Origin: Flavobacteriaceae bacterium UBA6231
Lineage (GTDB): Bacteria; Bacteroidota; Bacteroidia; Flavobacteriales; Flavobacteriaceae
Length of the DNA stretch: 32,427 nt
NCBI GenBank assembly: GCA_002441545.1
Contig: DJWL01000201.1
Coordinates: 78,331-110,757, forward strand
Direction: 5' to 3'
Part shown: in pieces, positions 21,585 through 30,307 of the stretch
Numbering within the stretch: the stretch's first letter is position 1
Layout: every line of letters begins with the position of its first letter
Made by a program: the position numbers and the translations under genes
The notes under the pieces: generated by a model
What the model saw: the letters and a program-made list of their open reading frames with translations, nothing else
The model's database searches: none
What the model was told of the DNA's origin: nothing

Positions 21585-24221
21585 CTATTCAGATTTTTGT
21601 TCTAAATCTATAATTAAATTAGCAATTAGTGCAGTCCAACCCGTTTGATGTGAAGCACCAAGACCTTTGCCGTTGTCGCCATCAAAAAATTCATAAAACA
21701 GATGCTGATTTTTAAAGTGCTCATCTTTTGAGTAAACTTTATTTGGATCATCCGAATGATATTGAAATTTACCTTCTTTATTTCTCTCAAAAAGCTTTAT
21801 CAATCTTTTTGAGAGCTCATTAGCAATTTCCTGTAAGTTAATTTTATTGCCAGAGCCGGTTGGAAATTCATAAACATATTCTGGCCCATAATATTTATAA
21901 TACTTACGTAATGATTGAATAATCATGTAATTTATTGGTATCCATATTGGTCCTCTCCAGTTAGAATTGCCACCAAACATATTTGAACGGCTCTCGCCAG
22001 ATTCGTATTGGATTTGGTGATGTCCGTCATGTTGAAACACATATGGGTGTTTCTCGTGATATTTGGATAGAGAACGAATTCCGTAGTCTGATAGAAATTC
22101 ATCTTCATCTAATAAGCGTTTTAGCAAATGCTCTAATCTGAAACCACGCATTATAGAAAACAAATAATCACCTTCTTCATTTGTTTTATCTAAATTAGAA
22201 ATTAAAGAAGCTAGATCAGGTCGTGTTCTTATAATTTCATTTGCTCTAATTCTAAATTCTTTTAATTCTTCAAATAAATCCTTATTGATAATTTCAACGG
22301 CAAACATTGGAATAACACCTACTAAAGATCGAACTCTTAATCTTTCTGTAGCACCATTATTCATTTCTACTACATCATAATAAAAATTATCTTCATCATC
22401 CCAAAGAGATATATCTTTTTTGCCAATATGGTGCATTGCCCAAGCTATATTTAAAAAATGCCTAAAAAACTTGGCAGCAGATTCTTCATAAGTTTTATTC
22501 GCTTTTGCAAGCTCTAAAGACATACGCAGCATGTTTAATGTGAACATTGCCATCCAGCTAGTAGCATCAGCTTGCTGCATTCTAGTAATACCTTGAGGCA
22601 TATGATTACGATCAAATACGCCTATATTATCCAAGCCTAAAAATCCACCTTCAAAAAGATCTGTTCCGCTTTTATCTTTTTGGTTTACCCACCATGTAAA
22701 ATTGATTAGGAGCTTTTGAAATGCTTTTTCTAAAAAAGTAGTATCTCCTTTGCCTTTAAGTTTTTTATCCTTTTCATAAACTGTCCAAACTGCCCAAGAA
22801 TGAACAGGTGGATTAACATCACTGAAGTTCCATTCATAGGCTGGAATTTGACCATTTGGATGCATATAGCTTTCTTGTAATACTAACAATAGTTGTTCCT
22901 TGGCAAAAAACGGGTCTATTTCCACAAAGGAGGCCATGTGAAATGCCAAATCCCAAGCGGCATACCATGGGTATTCCCATTTATCTGGCATTGATATAAC
23001 ATGTCTGTTGGTAAGGTGTTGCCAACTAAAATTTCTTGGGTTTGACCTATTTGGTTTTGCTTCTCCTGGGCCTCCAAAAAGCCACTTAAAAACATCATTG
23101 TAATAAAATTGCTTAGTCCATAGCAATCCTGAAAAGGCACTTTTTGCAATTGCTTGGTGCGCTTTAGGGATATTGTTTTTTATTTTTTCGTTGTAAAACT
23201 CTTCACATTCATGTATTCTTTTTTCAAATACAGTATCAAAATCTGTCCAAGGGTTTTGTAATTTATTTTTACTTAAACGTACCTTTATAATTTTTTCTTG
23301 CCCACCTTTAAGTTTAAATTTATGCCAAATAGCCAGTTTTGAACCATTTTTTTCTGGATTCACAGTTGGTTTTCCATCAACAACATGATCATTTATGCCA
23401 TCTTTAACATAATTTGTTTCGTTTGAAAAATTATAAATGTGTTTGTTGTTCGTTTCGTTTTCACAAAATAGCTGTTTTCCATTTTCATGATAAAAATAGT
23501 ATCTACCGTTTCTGATACTTCTAGATTGCACACAATTATCTGCTATAGATTTCATGTTAGGGCGTGAAAAACGCTTGTTATGTTTCCAGAAATTTCTAAA
23601 CCAAAGATGTGGAAGAACATGAATTTCAGCCTTTTTTTTACTTCTGTTTACCACAGTAATTTTCATAAGAATATCATCAAAATCGGCTTTTGCATATTCT
23701 ATAAAACAATCAAAATATTTATTTTTTTTAAAGCAATTTGTATCTAAAAGTTCATATTCTTCTTGCTCTCGGTTTCGGTTGTTATTATTTGCAACCAAAT
23801 CAGTATAAGGAAATTTCTTTTGTGGGTACTTATAGAGGTATTTACAATAGGAATGTGTTGGTGAAGATACTTGATGAAAATAGAGTTCTTTAACATCTTC
23901 ACCATGATTACCTTGATTATTTGTAAGACCAAACAGACGTTCTTTTATAATAGCATCCTTGCCATTCCAAAACGCAGGAGCTAGACATAATATTTCTCTT
24001 GAATCACAAAATCCACCAATGCCTTCTTCTCCCCATCTATACGCATTGCTTCTGGCCCTTTCATGATTTACAAACTCCCAAGCATTTCCATGTTCGCTAT
24101 AATCTTCCCTTACGGTTCCCCATTGTCTTTCTGCTAAATAAGGCCCCCATTTTTTCCAATTTTTGTAACTGTCAGTAACGGCTAATCTTTCTGCTTCAGA
24201 ACCTTTATTAATCATATGCAA
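21585..24221 (-). CDS. GH63-type glucosidase (MGH1-like glycoside hydrolase)
   Basis: A large 878-residue (alpha/alpha)6-barrel glycosidase. The N-terminus (WKKWGPYLAERQWGTVREDYSEHGNAWEFVNHERARSNAYRWGEEGIGGFCD) is the conserved opening of this bacterial GH63 subgroup. The general acid region is EYPWYAAWDLAFHMA with Asp424. The predicted base region is FYEFFDGDNGKGLGASHQTGWTAL with Glu844. SNWRGPIWIPINYM near residue 760 is another signature. No signal peptide is seen, so it is cytoplasmic. Related enzymes hydrolyse alpha-glucosides or glycosylated glycerate; for this long subgroup the substrate is unclear. An ATG two codons further in (24215) is an equally possible start. It is followed by an aldo/keto reductase gene upstream on the same strand, 208 bp apart. 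Confidence 0.88.
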   Translation of the reverse strand: MHMINKGSEAERLAVTDSYKNWKKWGPYLAERQWGTVREDYSEHGNAWEFVNHERARSNAYRWGEEGIGGFCDSREILCLAPAFWNGKDAIIKERLFGLTNNQGNHGEDVKELYFHQVSSPTHSYCKYLYKYPQKKFPYTDLVANNNNRNREQEEYELLDTNCFKKNKYFDCFIEYAKADFDDILMKITVVNRSKKKAEIHVLPHLWFRNFWKHNKRFSRPNMKSIADNCVQSRSIRNGRYYFYHENGKQLFCENETNNKHIYNFSNETNYVKDGINDHVVDGKPTVNPEKNGSKLAIWHKFKLKGGQEKIIKVRLSKNKLQNPWTDFDTVFEKRIHECEEFYNEKIKNNIPKAHQAIAKSAFSGLLWTKQFYYNDVFKWLFGGPGEAKPNRSNPRNFSWQHLTNRHVISMPDKWEYPWYAAWDLAFHMASFVEIDPFFAKEQLLLVLQESYMHPNGQIPAYEWNFSDVNPPVHSWAVWTVYEKDKKLKGKGDTTFLEKAFQKLLINFTWWVNQKDKSGTDLFEGGFLGLDNIGVFDRNHMPQGITRMQQADATSWMAMFTLNMLRMSLELAKANKTYEESAAKFFRHFLNIAWAMHHIGKKDISLWDDEDNFYYDVVEMNNGATERLRVRSLVGVIPMFAVEIINKDLFEELKEFRIRANEIIRTRPDLASLISNLDKTNEEGDYLFSIMRGFRLEHLLKRLLDEDEFLSDYGIRSLSKYHEKHPYVFQHDGHHQIQYESGESRSNMFGGNSNWRGPIWIPINYMIIQSLRKYYKYYGPEYVYEFPTGSGNKINLQEIANELSKRLIKLFERNKEGKFQYHSDDPNKVYSKDEHFKNQHLFYEFFDGDNGKGLGASHQTGWTALIANLIIDLEQKSE

Positions 24222-24429
24222 ATGTTATATAGTTGGATGTTTTTAATTGGGTTTGAAGTAAAAATAAGTTTTTTTTTCGCAAATGGTTATTCAAGCAATT
24301 AGTATTGCTTAATTAACTTTTTTTACAAGAATTCTTTTATTATCTCTTAAAAAAAGGGTCGTTATTTGATGAAGTCTTATTAAGCTCAAATGAAAAAAGA
24401 TAAAAAACTAACTGTAGTTTTAATTTGTG

Positions 24430-25419
24430 TCAGTTTAAAATATTATTTATCAATTTTAATTCTTCTGATGTGAAATTGAGATTGTTTTGAATTGCTACTG
24501 CCTCTTCAATATGTGAAACTTTACTTGCGCCAATTATTACAGATGTAACTCGTTTATCTCTTAAAACCCAGGCCAAAGCCATTTGAGACATTTTTTGACC
24601 ACGTTTTAAAGCAATGTCATTCAGTTTTTTAACTTTTTCAATTTTATCTGGAGTTAAATCAGAATTTTTTAAAAAGCCATGAGACTTAGCAACTCTTGAA
24701 TCTTCGGGAATTTCATTCAAATACTTATCAGTAAGTAAACCTTGAAAAAGAGGACTGAAAACTACAGACCCAACGCCGTTTTTTTCTAAAGTATCAAGTA
24801 GTCCGTCTTCAATAAATCTGTTAAACATACTATACTTTGGTTGATGTACCAAACATGGTGTTCCTAAAGATTTTAGAATATCAAAAGCAATTTGTGACTG
24901 TTCTGGGCTATAGTTTGAAATTCCCGCATAAAGTGCTTTTCCAGAACGCACAATTTGATCTAGAGCCATCATGGTTTCTTCTATAGGAGTGTTTGGGTCT
25001 GGGCGGTGACTATAAAAAATATCCACATACTCGAGTCCCATGCGTTTTAAACTTTGGTTGCAACTTGCAATTAAATTTTTTCTAGAACCCCATTCACCAT
25101 AAGGACCTGGCCACATTAAATAACCTGCTTTTGAAGAGATAATCATTTCATCTCTGTATGATTTTAAATCTTTTTTTAAAATAGATCCAAAAGTAGTTTC
25201 AGCCGAACCAGGAGGTGGACCATAATTATTAGCTAAATCAAAATGTGTAATACCTAAATCAAAAGCTCTAAGAACCATGGTCCTAGAATTTTCAAAAACA
25301 TCAACACCACCAAAGTTATGCCAAAGGCCTAGTGATATTTTAGGTAATAGGATGCCACTATTTCCGCAGCGATTATATTGCATCTCATTATATCTATTCG
25401 GATTTGCTACATAGCTCAT
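24430..25419 (-). CDS. gpr: Aldo/keto reductase of the YghZ/Gpr type (L-glyceraldehyde 3-phosphate reductase family)
   Basis: A 329-residue NADPH-dependent reductase with complete AKR tetrad: Asp61 and Tyr66 (THFDLANNYGPPPGSAE), Lys97 (ISSKAGYLMWPGPYGEWGSRK) and His138 (FYSHRPDPNTP). The MWPGPYGEWGSRK segment and the start (MSYVANPNRYNEMQYNRCGNSGILLPKISLGLWHNFG) are diagnostic of the E. coli YghZ/Gpr group (AKR14), which reduces L-glyceraldehyde 3-phosphate and methylglyoxal and is also relevant to isoprenoid and sugar detoxification. A -7 motif on the minus strand at 25461-25468 gives a ~35-nt leader. It is divergent from a sodium/solute symporter, with a 255-bp shared control region. Subfamily clear, true substrate not certain. 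Confidence 0.88.
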   Translation of the reverse strand: MSYVANPNRYNEMQYNRCGNSGILLPKISLGLWHNFGGVDVFENSRTMVLRAFDLGITHFDLANNYGPPPGSAETTFGSILKKDLKSYRDEMIISSKAGYLMWPGPYGEWGSRKNLIASCNQSLKRMGLEYVDIFYSHRPDPNTPIEETMMALDQIVRSGKALYAGISNYSPEQSQIAFDILKSLGTPCLVHQPKYSMFNRFIEDGLLDTLEKNGVGSVVFSPLFQGLLTDKYLNEIPEDSRVAKSHGFLKNSDLTPDKIEKVKKLNDIALKRGQKMSQMALAWVLRDKRVTSVIIGASKVSHIEEAVAIQNNLNFTSEELKLINNILN

Positions 25420-25460
25420 AATAATATTTTGATTTTTAAAAATTAACTAATTTGTTTATT

Positions 25461-25468
25461 CAAAGCTA
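25461..25468 (-). promoter_or_regulatory. -7 promoter motif for the aldo/keto reductase gene
   Basis: Reading the minus strand, TAGCTTTG matches TAnnTTTG and lies about 42 nt upstream of the start codon at 25419. No good -33 box is seen at the standard spacing. Confidence 0.5.
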
Positions 25469-25674
25469 AATGAATTGTTTCACTTTTTGAATAAATTAAT
25501 TCAAAAATAAACTTATTAAAATTAATTATGAAGATGATTTTTTTGTGAAGTTTGCAGAACCTTATATTTATTGATTAATTCTTTCATTTATAAAAAATAA
25601 TATTAGATTTACAATTCTTTAATTTTTAAAATTCTACTAAGAAAAAACTAAATTAATTATATACAACACTAACT

Positions 25675-27327
25675 ATGACTACACATTTTGAATTTTGGGA
25701 TTACTTTATTTTCGTAGCTTATGCCGTTTTAATATTAGGTGTAGGGTTATGGGTTTCTAGAGATAAAGCAGGACATCAAAAAAATGCAGAAGATTATTTT
25801 TTAGCAAGTAAATCTTTACCTTGGTGGGCTATTGGAGCTTCACTTATTGCAGCAAATATATCTGCAGAACAATTTATAGGAATGTCTGGTTCTGGTTTTG
25901 CCTTGGGACTTGCAATAGCATCTTATGAATGGATGGCCGCCATCACTTTAATAATTGTTGGGAAATACTTTTTGCCAATTTTCATAGAAAAAGGACTATA
26001 TACTATCCCTGAATTTGTTGAAAAGCGGTTCTCTACAAATTTAAAAACCATTTTAGCAGTATTCTGGATTGGTCTGTATGTGTTTGTTAATCTGGCTTCT
26101 GTATTATACTTAGGAAGTTTAGCTTTAGAAACTATCATGGGAATACCAATGGTGTATGGCGTTATAGGTTTGTCTTTATTTGCTGCAGCATACTCATTAT
26201 ACGGAGGTCTTTCAGCAGTAGCTTGGACAGACGTAATTCAAGTAATCTTTTTAGTTTTAGGAGGATTAGTAACAACCTATATAGCTTTAAATACAGTTTC
26301 TAATGGGGAAGGAGTTATTTCTGGTATTAAAACAGTGTACGAAGCGGCTCCGGAAAGATTTGCCATGATTTTTGATAAATCTAACAAATATTATGATATG
26401 CTACCTGGTGTAGGTGTTTTAATTGGTGGTATGTGGGTTGCTAACTTATATTATTGGGGTTTCAATCAATATATTATTCAAAGAACGTTGGCAGCTAAAT
26501 CATTAAAGGAATCTCAAAAAGGTATTTTATTAGCGGCTTTTTTAAAGTTAATCATTCCATTAATTGTTGTAATTCCTGGAATAGCTGCTTATGTTATGAT
26601 TAATGATCCTGAGATTATGGCTAGATTAGGAGAGTCTTCACTCCACAACTTGCCATCTTTAGAACAAGCAGATAAAGCTTATCCATGGTTGTTACAATTT
26701 TTACCAACTGGTATGAAAGGTGTAGCATTTGCAGCATTGGCAGCAGCTATTGTGTCTTCACTGGCATCCATGTTAAATTCTACTTCAACTATTTTTACAA
26801 TGGATATTTATAAGCAATATATTAACCCAAATGCAGGTGATAAAGCTACAGTTAATGTAGGTAGAATTTCGGCAGCTGTTGCTTTAGTTATAGCTTGTAT
26901 TATGGCACCACTTTTAGGAGGCATAGATCAAGCATTTCAGTTTATTCAGGAGTATACAGGCATTGTAAGTCCAGGTATATTAGCCGTATTTATGTTAGGT
27001 TTATTCTGGAAGAAAACAACCAATAAAGCTGCTATAGTTGGTGCATTGTCATCTATTCCAATTGCTTTATATTTTAAAGTGGCTCCAAACGGATGGTCAA
27101 CAAATCCATTTTTTGTGAATGTTCCATTTATGGATCAAATGGGTTATACTTTGGTATTAACAATGGCAGTAATAGCTCTTGTTAGTTTTTCACAACATAA
27201 AGGTGTTGATGACGAGAAAGGAATTCCTATTACTAAAGAATTATTCAAAACCACACCATTATTTAATATAGGTGCTTTTGCAGTTATGATTATTGTTGCA
27301 GCTTTATATGCGGCATTTTGGAATTAA
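25675..27327 (+). CDS. Sodium/solute symporter (SSS family, SGLT-like)
   Basis: A 550-residue polytopic membrane protein with about 14 TM segments. Family landmarks: N-terminal ASKSLPWWAIGASLIAANISAEQFIGMSGSGFALGLA (TM1-TM2, discontinuous helix region), LYGGLSAVAWTDVIQ (SSS signature 1), NQYIIQRTLAAKSLKESQKGILLAAFLKLIIPLIVV, and SSLASMLNSTSTIFTMDIYKQYI (sodium-site Ser/Thr of TM8) followed by FIQEYTGIVSPGILAVFMLGLFWKKT. The closest known group is the sodium/glucose-galactose-type SGLT of Bacteroidetes and Vibrio, so a sugar or polyol is the likely cargo, though not proven. It faces the aldo/keto reductase gene divergently and is ended by a strong terminator at 27344. It is complete. Confidence 0.9.
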   Translation: MTTHFEFWDYFIFVAYAVLILGVGLWVSRDKAGHQKNAEDYFLASKSLPWWAIGASLIAANISAEQFIGMSGSGFALGLAIASYEWMAAITLIIVGKYFLPIFIEKGLYTIPEFVEKRFSTNLKTILAVFWIGLYVFVNLASVLYLGSLALETIMGIPMVYGVIGLSLFAAAYSLYGGLSAVAWTDVIQVIFLVLGGLVTTYIALNTVSNGEGVISGIKTVYEAAPERFAMIFDKSNKYYDMLPGVGVLIGGMWVANLYYWGFNQYIIQRTLAAKSLKESQKGILLAAFLKLIIPLIVVIPGIAAYVMINDPEIMARLGESSLHNLPSLEQADKAYPWLLQFLPTGMKGVAFAALAAAIVSSLASMLNSTSTIFTMDIYKQYINPNAGDKATVNVGRISAAVALVIACIMAPLLGGIDQAFQFIQEYTGIVSPGILAVFMLGLFWKKTTNKAAIVGALSSIPIALYFKVAPNGWSTNPFFVNVPFMDQMGYTLVLTMAVIALVSFSQHKGVDDEKGIPITKELFKTTPLFNIGAFAVMIIVAALYAAFWN

Positions 27328-27343
27328 TTAAAACTATATTTAT

Positions 27344-27376
27344 AAAAAAGGGTTGAATTTTTTCAACCCTTTTTTA
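27344..27376 (+). terminator. Intrinsic terminator of the symporter gene
   Basis: AAAAAAGGGTTGAA (27344-27357) pairs perfectly with TTCAACCCTTTTTT (27362-27375), a 14-bp stem with a TTTT loop. The A/T tracts on both sides make it bidirectional. Confidence 0.93.
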
Positions 27377-27469
27377 TGTGGTTTATTTTTTCAAAACCTA
27401 ACAAAAGTCATATTTTATAATATAATCATTATGTTACTTTGTAATGTTATTTATTGGTTGGTTGATAAC

Positions 27470-27515
27470 AAAAAAGGGGAGTAGTTCTGAAAAAGAATTG
27501 TTCTCTTTTTTTTTG
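27470..27515 (-). terminator. Probable terminator of the 50-codon gene (bidirectional form)
   Basis: AAAAAAGGGGA with the downstream TCTCTTTTTT forms a long imperfect hairpin with G-U pairs and an inner GTTC/GAA pairing. A-run and T-run flank it, so it can stop transcripts on either strand. It lies just beyond the stop codon at 27535 of the small minus-strand gene. Confidence 0.55.
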
Positions 27516-27534
27516 AAACATTTTTAATCAAGCA

Positions 27535-27687
27535 CTATCCTAAAGCTTTTTTTGTTATATAATATCGCCAACCTAAAATAGCCAATTGCAATTTTGTGGC
27601 TTTACTTAAGTCTAACTGTCTTTTTGAATAACTAGGAAAAAGAATCTTATTAATCTTCGCTAAAATTTTAAAAACTTGCTTTTGCAT
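27535..27687 (-). CDS. Conserved-looking 50-residue protein
   Basis: An intact minus-strand ORF (ATG at 27687, TAG at 27535-27537) encoding 50 residues: basic amphipathic MQKQVFKILAKINKILFPSY, then KRQLDLSKATKLQLAILGWR and YYITKKALG. The central DLSKATKLQLAI-WRYY pattern matches my recollection of a short family widespread in Flavobacteriia, sometimes labelled SsrA-binding protein by automatic pipelines, although it lacks the SmpB fold. Function unknown. It is cytoplasmic or membrane-associated, with no signal peptide. It has a possible terminator just downstream (27470-27515) and is flanked by noncoding DNA, so it is a single-gene unit. The family memory could not be checked here. Confidence 0.7.
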   Translation of the reverse strand: MQKQVFKILAKINKILFPSYSKRQLDLSKATKLQLAILGWRYYITKKALG

Positions 27688-27819
27688 TTTGTAAAATTAG
27701 TAAAACTTATTCTAGACTAAGTTCTACTATTTTAAATTTTTAGATCGAAAAAATAATGTCAATAAACATTAAAGCAAGTGTAATCATGTTTTAAGATTTT
27801 AGAGGTTAATAAATAAGTT

Positions 27820-27827
27820 TAATTTTG
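27820..27827 (+). promoter_or_regulatory. -7-like motif before a gene-free stretch
   Basis: TAATTTTG fits TAnnTTTG. No ORF follows, but a terminator-like hairpin lies 200 nt downstream (28026-28075). The -33 region is poor. Confidence 0.3.
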
Positions 27828-28025
27828 TTGTAATTTTAAGATACAAAATAAGTGATATTACTTCCAAAGGATTTTGCAGAAATCAATATCTGTAACTATA
27901 AATATATAACTAGAAGAATCATTAATGTTACAATATTTAATAATTTGTCTTCAAGTGAATTTTAAATTAAAATGTAATAATCATTTTTTATATTAAAATT
28001 GTAATTTTTAAAGATAGATTTAGTG

Positions 28026-28075
28026 CAAGCTTTTTAAAACCAAGGAGCTTTTAATTTAAAAACAGCTTGTTTTTT
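28026..28075 (+). terminator. Terminator-like hairpin with no gene upstream
   Basis: CAAGCTTTTT (from 28026) can pair with AAAAACAGCTTG (ending 28069) with a small bulge, around a ~22-nt loop. A T-run follows at 28070-28075. The nearest upstream gene is on the other strand. Confidence 0.5.
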
Positions 28076-28154
28076 ATAATTTCATCTTATATTAATTTCA
28101 AAAAATTAAAAATATAGTAATATTTAAAACCTAAAAAAATAGTTTCTATATATG

Positions 28155-28162
28155 TACATTTG
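28155..28162 (+). promoter_or_regulatory. -7 promoter motif for the secreted nuclease
   Basis: TACATTTG matches TAnnTTTG and lies 14 nt before the ATG at 28177, giving a very short leader. No clear -33 box. Confidence 0.6.
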
Positions 28163-28176
28163 CAAAAAAGTCTCTC

Positions 28177-30150
28177 ATGAAAAAAAAGTTACTAATTGTT
28201 TTTGTTTTTTTATTAAGTCAGTTAGCAATAAGTCAAATTGTTATTAATGAATTAGATTGTGATACGCCAAGTACAGATGACAAAGAATTTTTAGAATTAA
28301 AATCTGGTACACCAAATTTTCCGTTAGATGGTTATGTAGTTGTATTCTTTAATGGATCGGTTTCAGGAAATAACTCTAGTTATTTTACGATTGATTTAGA
28401 TGGCTATACTACAGATGTTAATGGGTTGTTTTTAATAGGAAGTAATTCCGTGTCTCCTATACCACAGCATTTAATACCAGTTGGTGTTATTCAAAATGGT
28501 GTAGATGCCATAGCAATTTATCAAGCAAATGATTTTGATTTTCCTGAATTTACAATCGCTTATGTTGATGAAACACTTATTGATGTTTTGTTGTATAGAA
28601 CAACCCAAAGTGATGGTACAGGATTAGTTCCCATTTTTTCAACATTTGATCCCAATATTGAGATTATTACTGAAGGAGGCTTACATAACACCAATTCTAT
28701 ACAAAGAAACAATGATGGATCTTATTCTGTAGGTGTCCCAACACCAAGACAATTAAATGATGGTAGCGGAATCGTGTTAAATGGGCTATTCATGTCAATT
28801 GCTCAAACACAATATAATGAAGGAGACTCATTTGATATTACTTTTACAACTGAACAAAATGTAGCATCAGATTTATCATTTAATATTAGTTTGAATAATG
28901 GCACATTTGACACTTCAGATTTTATTGGAACAACGTCGTTAACTATTCCAACAGGGCAAAATTCAGTTTCAACAACAATTATCTTAACAGATGATGCAGA
29001 TGATGAAGGTGATGAGGTTCTAAAAATTAGTTTATCTACTTTACCTGTTGAATACTTAAAATTGAATGATAATCTTGAAATAAGAGTTGTTGATAATGAT
29101 TTTGTTGTGTCTGCTTGGGGAACACCTTTAATTCCAACATATGGATTGGTTTCAAGCAAGCAACCAGCAAATTATTATGATAGTTTAGATGGGTTGTCAG
29201 GAACGTCCTTAAAGCAAGCAATACAAGATATTATTGTAAATCCAGCAATTGTAAGGGCTCAAACCTATGCTGATATTGTTGATATTTTAAAAGAAGTTGA
29301 TCAAAACCCAAAAAACAGTAATGAGGTTTGGTTATTGTATACAGAACAAGGAAGGCCTAAACTAGATTATCAAACTACATCAAATAATTTAGGTAAATGG
29401 AACAGAGAGCATGTGTATCCAAGATCCCGTGGTGGTTTTGACAGTATTGATGCTGATGATATTGCTGATGGAAGAGATGTTTATTGGACAACTACAGCAG
29501 ATTCAATTCGTCATGGAAATTCAGATGCTCACGCTTTAAGAGCTGCCGATGGACCAGAAAACAGTATCCGTAATAACCAAAACTATGGTGCAAACGAGTA
29601 TGATGGTCCATCAGGAAACGCTGGGAGTTTTAAAGGAGATGTGGCGAGAAGCATTTTTTATATGGTGACTCGTTATAACGGGATTGATGTTGTAAATGGG
29701 TATCCAAGTGATATTCCAGATGGGTTTATTGGCGATCTAGCAACATTACTTGATTGGCATAGAAATGATCCGCCAGATGACTATGAAATGAATAGAAACA
29801 ACTTGGTTTACACCTGGCAATACAATAGAAACCCATATATAGATGAGCCTTATTTGGTAGAGTATTTATGGGGAACTCATATAGGTGAATTGTGGAGCCA
29901 GTCTTTAGGAGTAAATACAAATAATATACTTAAAGTAGAAGTTTATCCTAATCCTTCTAAAGATGGGTTTTATTTTAAAGGGATTAAAAACGAAACTAGT
30001 ATTGATTTGTTTTCTGCTGAAGGAAGAAAGATTGAAACCAAAACACTAGTTAAGGATTCTTATCTCAATTATAATTTATCTAGTGGGATGTATTTGTTAA
30101 AAATTTCTTCTGAAGGGAAATCTTCAATAAAAAAGATTGTAATTAAATAA
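28177..30150 (+). CDS. Secreted endonuclease I with LTD-like and Calx-beta domains and type IX secretion sorting tail
   Basis: A 657-residue exported nuclease. Signal peptide 1-20 (MKKKLLIVFVFLLSQLAISQ). Residues ~21-200 (IVINELDCDTPSTDDKEFLEL...) look like a lamin-tail-type (LTD) domain. Residues ~205-307 form a Calx-beta domain (YNEGDSFDITFTT...DDADDEGDEVLKISL). Residues ~315-575 are endonuclease I (PF04231) with the His-containing active-site region KWNREHVYPRSRGG (407-420), HGNSDAHALRAADG (446-459) and QYNRNPYIDEPYLVEYLW (548-565). The tail from ~586 (VEVYPNPSKDGFYFKG ... SGMYLLKISSEGKSSIKKIVIK) is a type A sorting domain for type IX secretion. It probably degrades extracellular DNA for nutrients or biofilm turnover. 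Its 3' end is followed by a long inverted repeat. Confidence 0.92.
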   Translation: MKKKLLIVFVFLLSQLAISQIVINELDCDTPSTDDKEFLELKSGTPNFPLDGYVVVFFNGSVSGNNSSYFTIDLDGYTTDVNGLFLIGSNSVSPIPQHLIPVGVIQNGVDAIAIYQANDFDFPEFTIAYVDETLIDVLLYRTTQSDGTGLVPIFSTFDPNIEIITEGGLHNTNSIQRNNDGSYSVGVPTPRQLNDGSGIVLNGLFMSIAQTQYNEGDSFDITFTTEQNVASDLSFNISLNNGTFDTSDFIGTTSLTIPTGQNSVSTTIILTDDADDEGDEVLKISLSTLPVEYLKLNDNLEIRVVDNDFVVSAWGTPLIPTYGLVSSKQPANYYDSLDGLSGTSLKQAIQDIIVNPAIVRAQTYADIVDILKEVDQNPKNSNEVWLLYTEQGRPKLDYQTTSNNLGKWNREHVYPRSRGGFDSIDADDIADGRDVYWTTTADSIRHGNSDAHALRAADGPENSIRNNQNYGANEYDGPSGNAGSFKGDVARSIFYMVTRYNGIDVVNGYPSDIPDGFIGDLATLLDWHRNDPPDDYEMNRNNLVYTWQYNRNPYIDEPYLVEYLWGTHIGELWSQSLGVNTNNILKVEVYPNPSKDGFYFKGIKNETSIDLFSAEGRKIETKTLVKDSYLNYNLSSGMYLLKISSEGKSSIKKIVIK

Positions 30151-30153
30151 AAT

Positions 30154-30294
30154 AAAAAAGGCTGTCTAAAAAGTAGATAGTAACCGTCATTACGAACAAC
30201 GTGAAGTAATCTTTTTATTGATTACTAATAACATAAAGATTGCTTAGTGCCTCGCAATGACATAAAAAATTACTTTTTAGACAGCCTCTTTTTT
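30154..30294. repeat. Long inverted repeat (MITE-like or CGTCATTGCGA-type palindromic element), also a bidirectional terminator
   Basis: Outer arms GGCTGTCTAAAAAGTA (30160-30175) and TACTTTTTAGACAGCC (30271-30286) are exact reverse complements, flanked by A6 and T6. Inside, CGTCATTACGA (30185-30195) faces TCGCAATGACA (30252-30262) with two mismatches, and GAAGTAATCTTT faces AAAGATTGCTTA. The whole thing folds into one long hairpin of ~130 nt. CGTCATTGCGA palindromes are known as dispersed repeats in several bacterial genomes. It lies between two convergent genes. Confidence 0.8.
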
Positions 30295-30307
30295 AGAGTA
30301 TATAGTT

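Larger units (their letters stand above)
27688..28176. other. Noncoding stretch, possible small RNA
   Basis: 489 bp with no ORF that I can support. It includes a -7-like motif (27820-27827) and a terminator-like hairpin (28026-28075), so a ~240-nt untranslated RNA is possible. The 3' end carries the promoter of the nuclease gene. Confidence 0.4.

Noticed and set aside
28803..29159. Minus-strand ORF of 118 codons inside the nuclease gene
   Set aside because: Antisense shadow of the Calx-beta region, with no family features.
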